Of a stretch of 48,601 nucleotides of DNA, positions 24,706-32,677 are shown in pieces. Numbering within the stretch: position 1 is the first letter of the stretch; every line of letters begins with the position of its first letter. The DNA comes from Curtobacterium sp. UCD-KPL2560 (GTDB lineage Bacteria; Actinomycetota; Actinomycetes; Actinomycetales; Microbacteriaceae). The notes below the pieces were generated by a model. It searched no databases and had not been told where the DNA came from. It was given only the letters and a program-made list of their open reading frames with translations. The position numbers were made by a program, and so were the translations under genes. The stretch lies in contig NZ_MCIG01000015.1 in assembly GCF_001705035.1 (NCBI RefSeq), forward strand, positions 1 to 48,601. The letters are read 5' to 3'.

Positions 24706-25035
24706 ATGAGCACGATCGTCGCCGACCGCGAGCAGTCCGCGATGACCGTGGACACGGCGACCATCGAGGTCATCACCGGCATCGCCGCCGGTGTCGTCTC
24801 GGATGACGCTCCGAGCCGCGCGCACGTCGTGTGGTCTGCGGCCGACAGTGGGCTGTGGGCCGCGAACTACGGCGGCTACTACGGGGGAGTGGTGGACCAG
24901 CAGGGTACGCACTTCTTCGTGTCGGACACCTACGGGCAGTACGTCGGCGACTTCCGGTCGCTCGACGAAGCCCAGGACCGTCTGGCCGAGCGGCTCCACG
25001 AGCTGCTGCCCGACGTGCGGCGCACGCTCGTCTGA
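24706..25035 (+). CDS. Small conserved-motif protein, tandem paralogue 2
   Basis: 109-residue paralogue of the preceding gene, with W-A-A-N-YGGYYGG-V-VD, SDTYG, VGDF, LDEAQ and LHELLP. The ATG at 24706 has a GCAGGAG site and gives an N-terminus (MSTIVADRE) parallel to its neighbour (MSTTVTTDT). The frame is, however, open back to an ATG at 24568 that overlaps the previous stop as TGATG, adding a 46-residue Ser/Thr linker. Both starts remain possible. The two genes are probably co-transcribed, and a strong terminator follows. Function unknown. Confidence 0.75.
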   Translation: MSTIVADREQSAMTVDTATIEVITGIAAGVVSDDAPSRAHVVWSAADSGLWAANYGGYYGGVVDQQGTHFFVSDTYGQYVGDFRSLDEAQDRLAERLHELLPDVRRTLV

Positions 25036-25070
25036 ACCGCCGGACTGCTGACCCGGTGATCAGCTGACGC

Positions 25071-25120
25071 AACGCCGGAGGGCCGGGGACACGATCACGT
25101 GTCCCCGGCCCTCCGGCGTT
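25071..25120. terminator. Strong bidirectional terminator
   Basis: Perfect 23-bp arms (AACGCCGGAGGGCCGGGGAC and on) around ATCA, between the convergent paralogue pair and the adhesin gene. Confidence 0.92.
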
Positions 25121-25124
25121 CTGC

Positions 25125-25206
25125 GTCCCGTCCGGGTCAGCGTGCCGTCGCGGTGCGGCGGCGGTGTCCCGTCCGGGTCAGGGTGCCGTCGCGGTGCGGC
25201 GGCGGT
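25125..25206. repeat. 41-bp tandem duplication at adhesin 3' end
   Basis: Two adjacent 41-bp units (25125-25165 and 25166-25206) differ at one base. The second contains the last codons and the stop (25178-25180) of the reverse-strand adhesin gene. The first lies wholly downstream of the stop. Confidence 0.9.
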
Positions 25207-28200
25207 GCAGCAGCACCATGCCGATCCCGATCGCCATGAGCACGAACGAGGCGACCAGGCCCGGCCACAGCACGTCCGAGCCGGTGAAGGCCAACCGGTC
25301 GCCGCTCGGCATGGTGACGACCAGGCCGCCGCCCGGTGCCGGGTTCTGCGCGAGGCCCGGGACGGCCGCGAAGGTCACCGCGAGCGTCGCGGTGGCGCGG
25401 CTGCCGTCCTGGTCGGCGACCGAGTAGTCGACCGTCGCGGTGCCGACGTACCCGGCGACCGGCGTGAAGGTGACCGTGCCCGTGGGTCGGACCGTGAAGG
25501 TGCCCTCGGACGGGACCGTCAGGGTGCCGACGAGCGTGCCGGTGCTCGGGTCGACGAGTCGGACCGACGACGGGTCGAGCGGGGTCGTGCCCGCCTTGTC
25601 GTTGCCGAGGACCTCGACGTTGATCCCGGTGCCGGGCTCGCCGGCACGGTGGTCGTCTGCGGCGGTGGGCGGGGTGCCCACCGTGACGGTCATGACCGCG
25701 TCGCTGGTGTGGCCGTCGACGTCCTGGATCCGGTAGTTCCCCGACGTCGGACCCGAGAAGCCGGCCGCCGGCGCGAAGGAGACCGCACCGTCGACGGCGT
25801 CGACCGACCAGGTACCGACCCGCGGCACCGCGATGCGGGAGACCGAGGCCCGAGAGGCGTCGAGGAGCAGCACGCGGGTGCGCATGATCGGCGTCGCGAC
25901 GTTGCCCGCGTCGTCGTTGCCGAGGACGGACATCGTCACGGTCGTGCCGCTCGGGGTCGTCGCCCAGTCGTCGTGCGCCGTCGGGCTGACCGACGTGACG
26001 GTGACGGCGATGGTCGCCGTGGCCGTCGCCTTCCCGGTGTCGGCGACCCGGTAGGTCACCGGTGTGGTCGTGCCGACGCTGCCCGGTGCGGGGGTGAACG
26101 TCACCGAGCCGGTGGACGGGTCGACCACGTACGTGCCCTCCGCGGGGACCGTGAGCGTCCGACCGTCGGCCGACGCGGTGGCGCCGACGGGCTGGCCGGC
26201 TGTGGGGAAGACCACGCTGGTCGGGTCGATCGGGGTGCCCTTCGCGACGCCGGGGACGTCGTTGCCGAGGACGTCGATCGACACCGGGGTGTTCTGCTCG
26301 GTCGTGGCGGTGTCGTCCTGCGCCGCCGGGCCGACCGGGGTGACCGTCGCGGTGATCGTCGCGGTCGCGGGGTGGCCGTCGACGTCGGCGACCCGGTAGG
26401 ACACGGGCGTCGTCGTGCCGCGGAAGGTCGGCTCGGGGGTGAACGTGACCTTCCCGGTCTTCGGGTCGATCACGTAGGTGCCCTCGCCGGGGACGATCAG
26501 CTGCTTGCCGTCCGTGCTGACGCTGCTGGCCCCGGTGCTGGTCCCGGTGCCGGTGCCGGTGCTGACCGCGGTGCCGGTGCCGGTGCTGGCTCCGGTGCCG
26601 GTGCCGGTGCTGGCTCCGGTTCCGGTTCCGGTGGTGCTGCCGGTGAACGTCACCGAGGTCCGGTCGAGCGCCGTCGCCGCGTTGCCCGCGGTGTCGTTGC
26701 CGAGGACGTCGATCGTGGCCGAGTCGCCCTGCGCGAGGGTGACGGTGTCGGCGGTCGCGGTCGGCGCGACGGCGGTGACGGTGACGGTCAGCGTGCCGGT
26801 ACCGGTCGCGCCGCCGGTGTCACCGACCTGGTAGGTCACGGGCGTCGTGGTGCCGGTGGAGCCCGGCGCCGGGGTGAAGGTGATCTTCCCGGTGGTCGGG
26901 TCAGCGGCGTACGTGCCCTGGCCGGGGACCGTCAGCTGGCGGCCGTCGGTGCTCGTGGTGGCACCGGCTGGCTGTCCGGTGCTCGGGAAGGTGACCTTCG
27001 TCGGGTCGACGGCGCTCCCGCCCTGCACGCCTGGAGCGGCGTCGCGGACGACGTCGACCGTGGTCGGGGTGTTCTGCTGCGTCGTGGCGGTCTCGTTCGT
27101 GACCGTGGGGCCGACGGCGTCGACCCGGACGGTGATCGTCGCGGTGGACGTCGCCCCGTCGGCGTCGGCGACCCGGTAGCTGACCGGGGACGCGGTGCCG
27201 CGGAAGGACGGGTCCGGGGTGAAGGTGACCTTGCCGGTCGTCCGGTCGATCGTGGACGTGCCCTGGCCGGGGATCGTCACCTGCCGGCCGTCGGTGGAGA
27301 CCTGCGCGCCCTTCGGCTGGCCACTCGTGGGGAACACGACGCTCGAGGCGACGGTGCTGCCCTGGTCGTTCGCGAGGACGTCGATCGTCACGGCCGCACC
27401 CTGGGTGGTCGTCGCGGAGTCGGGCTGCGCGTTGCCCTTGTACGTCACGGCGATCTGGCCGGACGTCTGGGCGCCGTGGGTGTCGGCGACCGTGTAGGTC
27501 ACCGGGGTCGGGTTCCCCGTGGCGCCGCTCGCGGGCGTGAACGTGACCGTGCCCGACTGCGGGTCGACGGTCCACGTGCCCTCGCCGGGGACGGTCAGCT
27601 GCTTGCCGCCGTTCGACACGGTCGAGCCCGGCGTGTTCGGGGTGAGCGTGACGGTGGTCTTGTCGATGGTGCCGACGGAACCCTGCAGCGGGTCGACCGT
27701 CACCGGCTGGCCGGCGGTGTTGCCCGTCGACGAGGTGTTCGTGACGGTCGGCTTGGGCGGGTTCGAGAACACGCACTGCACGTCGCCGCCGCCCGCGGGG
27801 ACGGTGAAGGTCGCCGTGGTGCCCGTCCCCTGTGCGACGGTCGCGCCACTGACCAGGTCGGTGCACGTGTACGTCGTGTCGTAGGCGTTCGGGTCGGTCG
27901 TGCTGTTCCCGGGGGTCTGGTCGACCGTGTAGGTCTTGCCCGGCAGCAGGATGATCGGGCCGACGGTGACGGTGTCGGTTCCCGGAGTCGTGGTCCCGCT
28001 CACCGGCGTCGGGATGCCCCCGCCGCTGATGGTCGTCGTGAGCTCGTCGCTCGGCTTCGCACGGCCCTCGTCGAAGCCGCCCTGCGACTGGCCGGTGGAC
28101 GGGAGCGCACGCGATCCGAGGTCGTACACGTTCAGCGCCGTGGTGCCGGAGCGGATCGACTTCGCCGGGCTGACGGCGCCGGTGACCGGGTCCACCTGCA

Positions 28201-28951
28201 TGTAGGTGTTCGCGCCGGAGCCGCTGATGTAGATGTACCCGTCGTCGCCGAACGCCAACGAGGTGAGGTTGACCGACGTGCCGATCGCCGGTCCGACCGG
28301 CGTGGCCTTGGTGCTGTCGGAACCGAGGTCCGCGGCGTTCACGCGGTACACCTGAGCGGACTTCGTGCCGCTCGAGATGAAGTACATGTTGCCCTGGCGG
28401 TCGAACGCGAGGTCGCCCGCGCCGCCCGGAGGGGTCGTGGTCGGCTTGACCGACACGGCCTTCGACGCGACGAGGCCGGTCGCCGGGTCGTAGTACAGGA
28501 ACGTGAAGAGGTTCGTGTTCGTGTCCAGGCCGCCGAAGTAGAACCGGCCGGTCTTGGGGTCGACGCCACCCATCTGGGTCGCGACCGTCGGGGAGCTCGG
28601 CCGGGGGATCGTCGTGAACGTCTCGGTGGACGCGGTCCACTGGAAGATGGTCGAGCCGTTCGTGAAGAACACCCGGCCGCCGTCACCGGAGACGCCGAGC
28701 TGGTTCAGCCCGGTCACGTTCCCCGGTGAGGTGATGAACGGGGTGGCGGCGCCGGTCGCGCGGTCCACCGAGTAGATGGTCGAGTCGCCGTTGACGGTGG
28801 CGTACAGGCCGGAGACCGGCAGGTCGGCCATCGCGGAAGCCGTCAGCGGGCTCAGGAGGGCGAGGCCTCCCGCGATGATCGTCGTGATGGTCGTCGCAGC
28901 CAGGACGCGCAGGGCGCGACGGCGCGGACGAACACGGTGTGTGGGAGACAC
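25178..28951 (-). CDS. Large LAFTG-anchored surface protein with CshA-type repeats
   Basis: 1257-residue secreted protein. A signal peptide (about 1-41, ending ASA) is followed by a propeller-like N-terminal domain with repeated Asp/Gly turns (about 45-285). A short linker domain precedes seven repeats of about 105 residues (about 400-1215). Each repeat has VLGND-type, LTVPGEGTY, GKVTFTP and PVTYRVAD elements of the CshA fibril repeat. Repeat 4 carries a Thr-Gly low-complexity insertion. The sorting signal is LAFTG at 1220-1224, a hydrophobic helix and HRRRTATAP. Expected to be linked to the wall by a class E sortase and to extend from the cell as a fibrillar adhesin. Ligand unknown. The 3' end is tandemly duplicated. 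Confidence 0.92.
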   Translation of the reverse strand: MSPTHRVRPRRRALRVLAATTITTIIAGGLALLSPLTASAMADLPVSGLYATVNGDSTIYSVDRATGAATPFITSPGNVTGLNQLGVSGDGGRVFFTNGSTIFQWTASTETFTTIPRPSSPTVATQMGGVDPKTGRFYFGGLDTNTNLFTFLYYDPATGLVASKAVSVKPTTTPPGGAGDLAFDRQGNMYFISSGTKSAQVYRVNAADLGSDSTKATPVGPAIGTSVNLTSLAFGDDGYIYISGSGANTYMQVDPVTGAVSPAKSIRSGTTALNVYDLGSRALPSTGQSQGGFDEGRAKPSDELTTTISGGGIPTPVSGTTTPGTDTVTVGPIILLPGKTYTVDQTPGNSTTDPNAYDTTYTCTDLVSGATVAQGTGTTATFTVPAGGGDVQCVFSNPPKPTVTNTSSTGNTAGQPVTVDPLQGSVGTIDKTTVTLTPNTPGSTVSNGGKQLTVPGEGTWTVDPQSGTVTFTPASGATGNPTPVTYTVADTHGAQTSGQIAVTYKGNAQPDSATTTQGAAVTIDVLANDQGSTVASSVVFPTSGQPKGAQVSTDGRQVTIPGQGTSTIDRTTGKVTFTPDPSFRGTASPVSYRVADADGATSTATITVRVDAVGPTVTNETATTQQNTPTTVDVVRDAAPGVQGGSAVDPTKVTFPSTGQPAGATTSTDGRQLTVPGQGTYAADPTTGKITFTPAPGSTGTTTPVTYQVGDTGGATGTGTLTVTVTAVAPTATADTVTLAQGDSATIDVLGNDTAGNAATALDRTSVTFTGSTTGTGTGASTGTGTGASTGTGTAVSTGTGTGTSTGASSVSTDGKQLIVPGEGTYVIDPKTGKVTFTPEPTFRGTTTPVSYRVADVDGHPATATITATVTPVGPAAQDDTATTEQNTPVSIDVLGNDVPGVAKGTPIDPTSVVFPTAGQPVGATASADGRTLTVPAEGTYVVDPSTGSVTFTPAPGSVGTTTPVTYRVADTGKATATATIAVTVTSVSPTAHDDWATTPSGTTVTMSVLGNDDAGNVATPIMRTRVLLLDASRASVSRIAVPRVGTWSVDAVDGAVSFAPAAGFSGPTSGNYRIQDVDGHTSDAVMTVTVGTPPTAADDHRAGEPGTGINVEVLGNDKAGTTPLDPSSVRLVDPSTGTLVGTLTVPSEGTFTVRPTGTVTFTPVAGYVGTATVDYSVADQDGSRATATLAVTFAAVPGLAQNPAPGGGLVVTMPSGDRLAFTGSDVLWPGLVASFVLMAIGIGMVLLHRRRTATAP

Positions 28952-29044
28952 AGGGTTCCTTCGTGCTGCATGGTCGTGTCGGGTACACGACCGTTCATCA
29001 CGATAGGGGGACAGGACCGCTCAGCCGGGGCTCAGGAGGGGTGC

Positions 29045-29115
29045 GAGCTGTCCCCAGTGAGGGGGACCGGGCTGTCCCCAGTCAGGGGGCTGGGCTGTCC
29101 CCGAAGAGGGGGACC
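29045..29115. repeat. Three 23-24 bp tandem units at SRAP 3' end
   Basis: Units 29045-29068, 29069-29091 and 29092-29115 share GCTGTCCCC...GGGG. The third encodes part of the C-terminal VPLFGDSP of the SRAP protein, the stop codon lies in the second, and the first is wholly non-coding. Confidence 0.85.
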
Positions 29116-29864
29116 GCGGTGTCCCGCGTCCTGCTGTCCACCGGTTCGATGAGGTGCGGTCCGTCGTTCCGGACGCTGTTCACCGTCCGGGCGACCTCGT
29201 ACTGCTCCAGGCCCGCAGCCACCTCGAGCGACTCGTGGTCGAGCAGGGCGAGCAGGTCGTCCCGGGCCAGTCCGCCGTCGAGCCATTCGTCGTAGCCGTC
29301 CGGCGTCAGGAACGCCGGCATCCGGTCGTGCACCTCGCCCGGGGCCACGTGGGCGTCACGGGTGATGATCGCCAGGGACAGCCGCCACTTGTCCGGGTCG
29401 TCCTCGGGCTTCGTCGGGTCCGGCCACGCACTGACCACCCCGGCCATCGCCAGGGCGCCGCCGGGCTCGTGCACGAAGTGCGGCTCCTTGCCGTCCTCGC
29501 GCACCACCCACTCGTAGTAGCCGAGCGCCGGCACGATGCACCGGTTCGTCGCGAACGCCCGCTTGAACATGCCGCTCGTCGCGACCGTCTCGATCCGGGC
29601 GTTGATCGGCTTCGGTCGCTGCTTCTGGAAGTCCTTCGCCCAGCTCGGCACGAAGCCCCAGCTGATCTGCGGGAGCTCGCGCTCCCCGTGGCGCTGCCGG
29701 ACCGCGTACACCAGGTCGGTCGGGGCGACGTTCCAGCTCGGCGCGAGGCCGGTGTGCACCTCGCCCGTGTCCTGGTCGACGTGCTCGGTGCGCGCGGCGA
29801 GCTCACCGACGAGCTCGGGCAGCAGATCGGCCGTGGTGTCGGTGACGACGAACCTTCCACACAT
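29082..29864 (-). CDS. SRAP domain (HMCES/YedK-like) DNA-protein crosslink protein
   Basis: 260-residue SOS-response-associated-peptidase-family protein. Relatives form a covalent bond between Cys2 and abasic sites in single-stranded DNA, shielding them during replication. The key residues are all present: Cys2 in MCGRF, Asn88 in NARIET, Glu118 in GYYEW and His179 in HDRMP. Removal of Met1 would expose Cys2. No LexA-type operator was found upstream. The last residues (PLFGDSPAP) are encoded in a tandemly repeated tract that continues beyond the stop. Divergent from the YchJ-like gene. Confidence 0.95.
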   Translation of the reverse strand: MCGRFVVTDTTADLLPELVGELAARTEHVDQDTGEVHTGLAPSWNVAPTDLVYAVRQRHGERELPQISWGFVPSWAKDFQKQRPKPINARIETVATSGMFKRAFATNRCIVPALGYYEWVVREDGKEPHFVHEPGGALAMAGVVSAWPDPTKPEDDPDKWRLSLAIITRDAHVAPGEVHDRMPAFLTPDGYDEWLDGGLARDDLLALLDHESLEVAAGLEQYEVARTVNSVRNDGPHLIEPVDSRTRDTAVPLFGDSPAP

Positions 29865-29944
29865 GCGCCCAGTGTGCCCGCCGCGACCGACACCCGTGCC
29901 GGGTCGCCGCGCTGCTGCCGTGCCGTGCAGGACGGCTCCGCTGC

Positions 29945-29950
29945 TACCGT
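29945..29950 (+). promoter_or_regulatory. Leaderless -10 element (YchJ-like gene)
   Basis: TACCGT ends 6 nt before the GTG start of the YchJ-like gene, with no ribosome binding site. Confidence 0.5.
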
Positions 29951-29956
29951 GCCGTC

Positions 29957-30343
29957 GTGGTCACGGACGAGACGCGCTGCCCCTGCCTGAGCGGCAACCC
30001 CTACGGCGAGTGCTGCGGCCCCCTGAACGCGGGCGCCGTCGCCCCGACCGCCGAGCGGCTCATGCGCTCCCGGTTCAGCGCGTTCGCCCTCGGCCTGTCG
30101 GAGTACCTGCTGCTGAGCTGGCACCCGAGCACCCGCCCGGACGAGCTGACGCTCGACCCGGCGCAGCGGTGGACACGGTTGGACGTCGTCGCCACCCGGT
30201 CAGGAGGCCCGTTCGACTCCCGGGGCACGGTCACGTTCCGCGCGTGGTGGCGTTCCGACGACGAGCGCGGCACGCTCGAGGAGACGAGCGAGTTCGTCCG
30301 CGAGCAGGGCCGCTGGTTCTACCTGGACGGCGTCGTCGGCTGA
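29957..30343 (+). CDS. YchJ family protein with SEC-C motif
   Basis: 128-residue protein of the YchJ (UPF0225) family. An N-terminal zinc-binding SEC-C motif, C-x-C-x8-C-C (Cys8, Cys10, Cys19, Cys20), is followed by an NTF2-like domain with RLMRSRFSAFALG and GTVTFRAWWR. Molecular function is unknown. SEC-C motifs generally bind zinc and sometimes protein partners. The GTG start fits the leaderless pattern. It is convergent with aroE, with only 19 nt between stops and no obvious hairpin. Confidence 0.9.
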   Translation: MVTDETRCPCLSGNPYGECCGPLNAGAVAPTAERLMRSRFSAFALGLSEYLLLSWHPSTRPDELTLDPAQRWTRLDVVATRSGGPFDSRGTVTFRAWWRSDDERGTLEETSEFVREQGRWFYLDGVVG

Positions 30344-30362
30344 CGTCCGGTCGTCCGCAGGC

Positions 30363-31229
30363 TCAGGCGCCGATCGTCTCCGGCAGCCCGACCGCGACAC
30401 GCATCGCCCGTCGCACGGCCGCCTCGTCGGGCAGCAGCTGGTCCGGGTCGCCGGTCAGGAAGAACCGGATCTGCCCGATCGCCTGCTCGGTGAGCATGTC
30501 GAGACCGCTGAGCACCCGACCGCCCGCGTCGGCCCAGCGCTGCGCGGCCACGGTCGGCCACGGCTCGTAGGCGACGTCGAACAGCACCGCGTCCGGCCCC
30601 GCGGGCACCAGCTCGAGGGAGTCCGCGGCACCACCGGGCAGCGTCGACACGACGAACCCGTGCCGCGTGCCGGGCAGGTCGGCGATCGACAGGACGTCGA
30701 GTGTCACGCCGAGCCGGACCGCCAGCTCGACCAGGGGCGTGGCCTTGGCGGGGTCGCGCAGGAACAGCCGGACGGCGACCGCGCCGAGCCGGACCGCCGC
30801 GGTGAGGGCGCTCGTCGCGGTCGCGCCGCCGCCGAGGATCGTGGCCTCGCCGGGCAGGTGTCCGAGGGCCTCGACCGGGCGGACGATGCCCTCGACGTCG
30901 GTGTTCACGCCGGCGAGGACGACCCGGTCGCCCTCCTGGCGGAACGCGACCGTGTTCGCGACGCCGAGCTGGTCGACGAGCGCGCTCGCGCGGTCGAGCA
31001 TCGGGACCACGTCCCGCTTGAGCGGCATCGTCAGGCTGAGCCCGCGCCAGTCCGGACCCAGCCCCGCGACGAACGCGTCGAGCCCGCCGGACGCGACCTC
31101 GTGCCTCCCGTACGTGAAGGGGACCCCGAGCACGGCGTAGGCCGCTGCGTGCAGCGTGGGCGAGAGCGAGTGCGCGACGGGGGAGCCGAGGACGGCCAGC
31201 CGGGTGCGGTCGGGGTCTGCGTACTCCAC
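30363..31229 (-). CDS. aroE: Shikimate dehydrogenase family protein
   Basis: 288-residue NADP-dependent enzyme that reduces 3-dehydroshikimate to shikimate in aromatic amino acid synthesis. The substrate site shows GSPVAHSLSPTLH (residues 15-27), LTMPLKRDV with the catalytic Lys near 71, and GVNTDVEG with the partner Asp. The nucleotide-binding loop is GGGATATSAL. The GTG at 31229 is preferred because TAGGCT ends 7 nt upstream and homology begins at once. A far longer open frame upstream runs antisense to the next gene and is spurious. Divergent from the iron-regulated lipoprotein gene, with only 69 nt between starts. Chorismate mutase is encoded 2 kb away. Confidence 0.92.
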   Translation of the reverse strand: MEYADPDRTRLAVLGSPVAHSLSPTLHAAAYAVLGVPFTYGRHEVASGGLDAFVAGLGPDWRGLSLTMPLKRDVVPMLDRASALVDQLGVANTVAFRQEGDRVVLAGVNTDVEGIVRPVEALGHLPGEATILGGGATATSALTAAVRLGAVAVRLFLRDPAKATPLVELAVRLGVTLDVLSIADLPGTRHGFVVSTLPGGAADSLELVPAGPDAVLFDVAYEPWPTVAAQRWADAGGRVLSGLDMLTEQAIGQIRFFLTGDPDQLLPDEAAVRRAMRVAVGLPETIGA

Positions 31230-31236
31230 GGTCCGG

Positions 31237-31242
31237 AGCCTA
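31237..31242 (-). promoter_or_regulatory. Leaderless -10 element (aroE)
   Basis: TAGGCT on the reverse strand, 7 nt before the aroE GTG. Confidence 0.5.
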
Positions 31243-31279
31243 TCCGGGTCGACCGCGCGACCGGGCCAGCGACGGTTTC

Positions 31280-31296
31280 TTAGGGTAGCCTCACCT
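31280..31296. promoter_or_regulatory. DtxR/IdeR-type iron box
   Basis: TTAGGGTAGCCTCACCT closely matches the DtxR consensus TTAGGTTAGSCTAACCTAA. It overlaps a -10-like TAGGGT (31281-31286) and lies 2 nt before the GTG of the siderophore-binding lipoprotein. Iron-loaded repressor bound here would block initiation. Confidence 0.85.
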
Positions 31297-31298
31297 GC

Positions 31299-32315
31299 GT
31301 GACCCGTACCTCCCCCTCGTCGCGCCGCTTCCGGCGCGTGCTCGCCGCAGCCGGCGCCGTCGTCGCCGCGTCCCTCGTCCTCGCCGGCTGCAGCTCCGGC
31401 TCGTCGACGGGCTCCGCCTCGGACGACGCCACCGGTTCGTCCGGCGCGTTCCCCGTCTCCATCACGACCGCACTCGGCACGACCGAGATCCCGTCGCAGC
31501 CGAAGCGCGTCGTCGCCCTCGGCTGGGGTGACGCCGAGACGGCGCTCGAGCTCGGCGTGCAGCCGGTCGGTGCGAGCGACTGGCTCGCGTTCGGTGGCGA
31601 CGGCGTCGGCCCGTGGCTCGAGGGGAAGTACACGAAGAAGCCGACGATCATCCAGACGCTCGAGCCGAGCTACGAGCAGATCCTCAAGCTCAAGCCGGAC
31701 CTGATCCTCGACACCAAGAGCTCCGGGGACAAGGACCGCTACAGCAAGCTGTCCGCCATCGCGCCGACGGTCGCGATCCCGAAGGGCGGCGAGAACTACC
31801 TGACGACCACCGAGCAGCAGGTCGACCTCGTCGCGAAGGCGCTCGGCAAGGAGTCCGAGGGCAAGCAGCTGCTCGCCGGCCTCGACGACTCGTTCGCGGC
31901 AGCGAAGAAGGCCCACCCGGAGTTCCAGGGCAAGACGGCCGTCGTCGGCGCGTACACGTCCGAGGGGTTCAGCGCCTACGCGTCGAACGACTCCCGCTCC
32001 ACGTTCGTGCGGAACCTCGGCTTCACCATCCCGAAGGCGATCGACCAGCAGGCCGGTGACGCGTTCTCGGTGAAGCTCTCCGAGGAGAACCTCGACCTGC
32101 TCGACGCCGACCTGACGATGATCCTGCCGATCTACGTCGACGCGTCGAAGGCCGAGGCGGACCCGCTCTTCCAGAAGGTGCCGTCGGTGCAGGCCGGGCA
32201 CGACATCGTGGTGAGCGACGCGGACGTCTCGTCGGCGTTCTCGCTCGGCACGACCGCGGCGATCGAGTGGGCGCTCGACCGCCTGCCGGACGAGATGGCG
32301 AAGAAGGTCGGCTGA
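31299..32315 (+). CDS. Iron-siderophore ABC transporter substrate-binding lipoprotein
   Basis: 338-residue lipoprotein that captures a ferric siderophore outside the membrane. The signal sequence ends in lipobox LVLAGC with acylated Cys31, then a Ser/Gly linker. The body has the TroA/FepB-type fold: TEIPSQPKRVVALGWGDAETALELG near residue 62 on, then PSYEQILKLKPDLIL and LGTTAAIEWALD. An iron box directly upstream indicates repression in iron-rich conditions. The GTG start has no ribosome binding site and is almost at the expected transcription start. No permease or ATPase genes are adjacent, so it must work with a transporter encoded elsewhere. The siderophore is not predictable. Confidence 0.92.
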   Translation: MTRTSPSSRRFRRVLAAAGAVVAASLVLAGCSSGSSTGSASDDATGSSGAFPVSITTALGTTEIPSQPKRVVALGWGDAETALELGVQPVGASDWLAFGGDGVGPWLEGKYTKKPTIIQTLEPSYEQILKLKPDLILDTKSSGDKDRYSKLSAIAPTVAIPKGGENYLTTTEQQVDLVAKALGKESEGKQLLAGLDDSFAAAKKAHPEFQGKTAVVGAYTSEGFSAYASNDSRSTFVRNLGFTIPKAIDQQAGDAFSVKLSEENLDLLDADLTMILPIYVDASKAEADPLFQKVPSVQAGHDIVVSDADVSSAFSLGTTAAIEWALDRLPDEMAKKVG

Positions 32316-32360
32316 GCCGGGCCGGGGGCGCCGCCGTCCCTGAGGTCCCGCCGTCCCGGG

Positions 32361-32413
32361 ATTGAGCAGAAGACGTCGGGTCGCGGTGTGCGACTCGACG
32401 TCTTCTGCTCATT
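32361..32413. repeat. Long intergenic palindrome, family B copy 1
   Basis: Arms of 23 bp with two mismatches (ATTGAGCAGAAGACGTCGGG and its complement) around a 7-nt loop. It is preceded by about 30 bp that also match the second copy at 32556. Confidence 0.85.
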
Positions 32414-32439
32414 CCAGGGGGCCGGGCGTGACCGGCTGC

Positions 32440-32483
32440 CGGACGGGAGGCGCGGTGCGGGCTGGCACCGCGCCTCCCGTCCG
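32440..32483. repeat. REP-like 44-bp palindrome, copy 2
   Basis: Same element as at 3988 and 47527, with one base change in the left arm next to the loop. It lies between the two family-B palindromes. The rest of this 362-nt gap (32316-32677) between convergent genes holds no ORF of its own. Confidence 0.88.
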
Positions 32484-32555
32484 TCCCGGGGGTGCGTCGG
32501 ACTGGGTGCGGCCGTCTTTGGGGGTCCCGCCGTTCCCGAGGTCCCGCCCTCCCGG

Positions 32556-32610
32556 GATTGAGCAGAAGACGTCGGGTCGGGGTGTTCGACTCGACGTCTT
32601 CTGCTCAATC
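32556..32610. repeat. Long intergenic palindrome, family B copy 2
   Basis: Arms of 24 bp with one mismatch (GATTGAGCAGAAGACGTCGG and its complement) and a 7-nt loop. The 35 bp before it repeat those before copy 1, so the duplicated unit is about 90 bp. Located before the convergent DUF1304 gene. Confidence 0.85.
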
Positions 32611-32677
32611 CACAGGGCCGGGCGGGACCAGGTGGCGGACGGCAGCCCGTGACCGACGCCCGAGCGCGGCGGCCGGG

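Noticed and set aside
25142..28729. Very long forward open frame antisense to the adhesin
   Set aside because: High GC at third codon positions leaves antisense frames open. The product is Arg/Gly/Asp-rich without domains, while the reverse frame has a signal peptide, repeats and a sorting signal.
31230..32201. N-terminal extension of aroE antisense to the siderophore-binding gene
   Set aside because: It would overlap a clear lipoprotein gene and its iron box. aroE homology and a promoter support the GTG at 31229.
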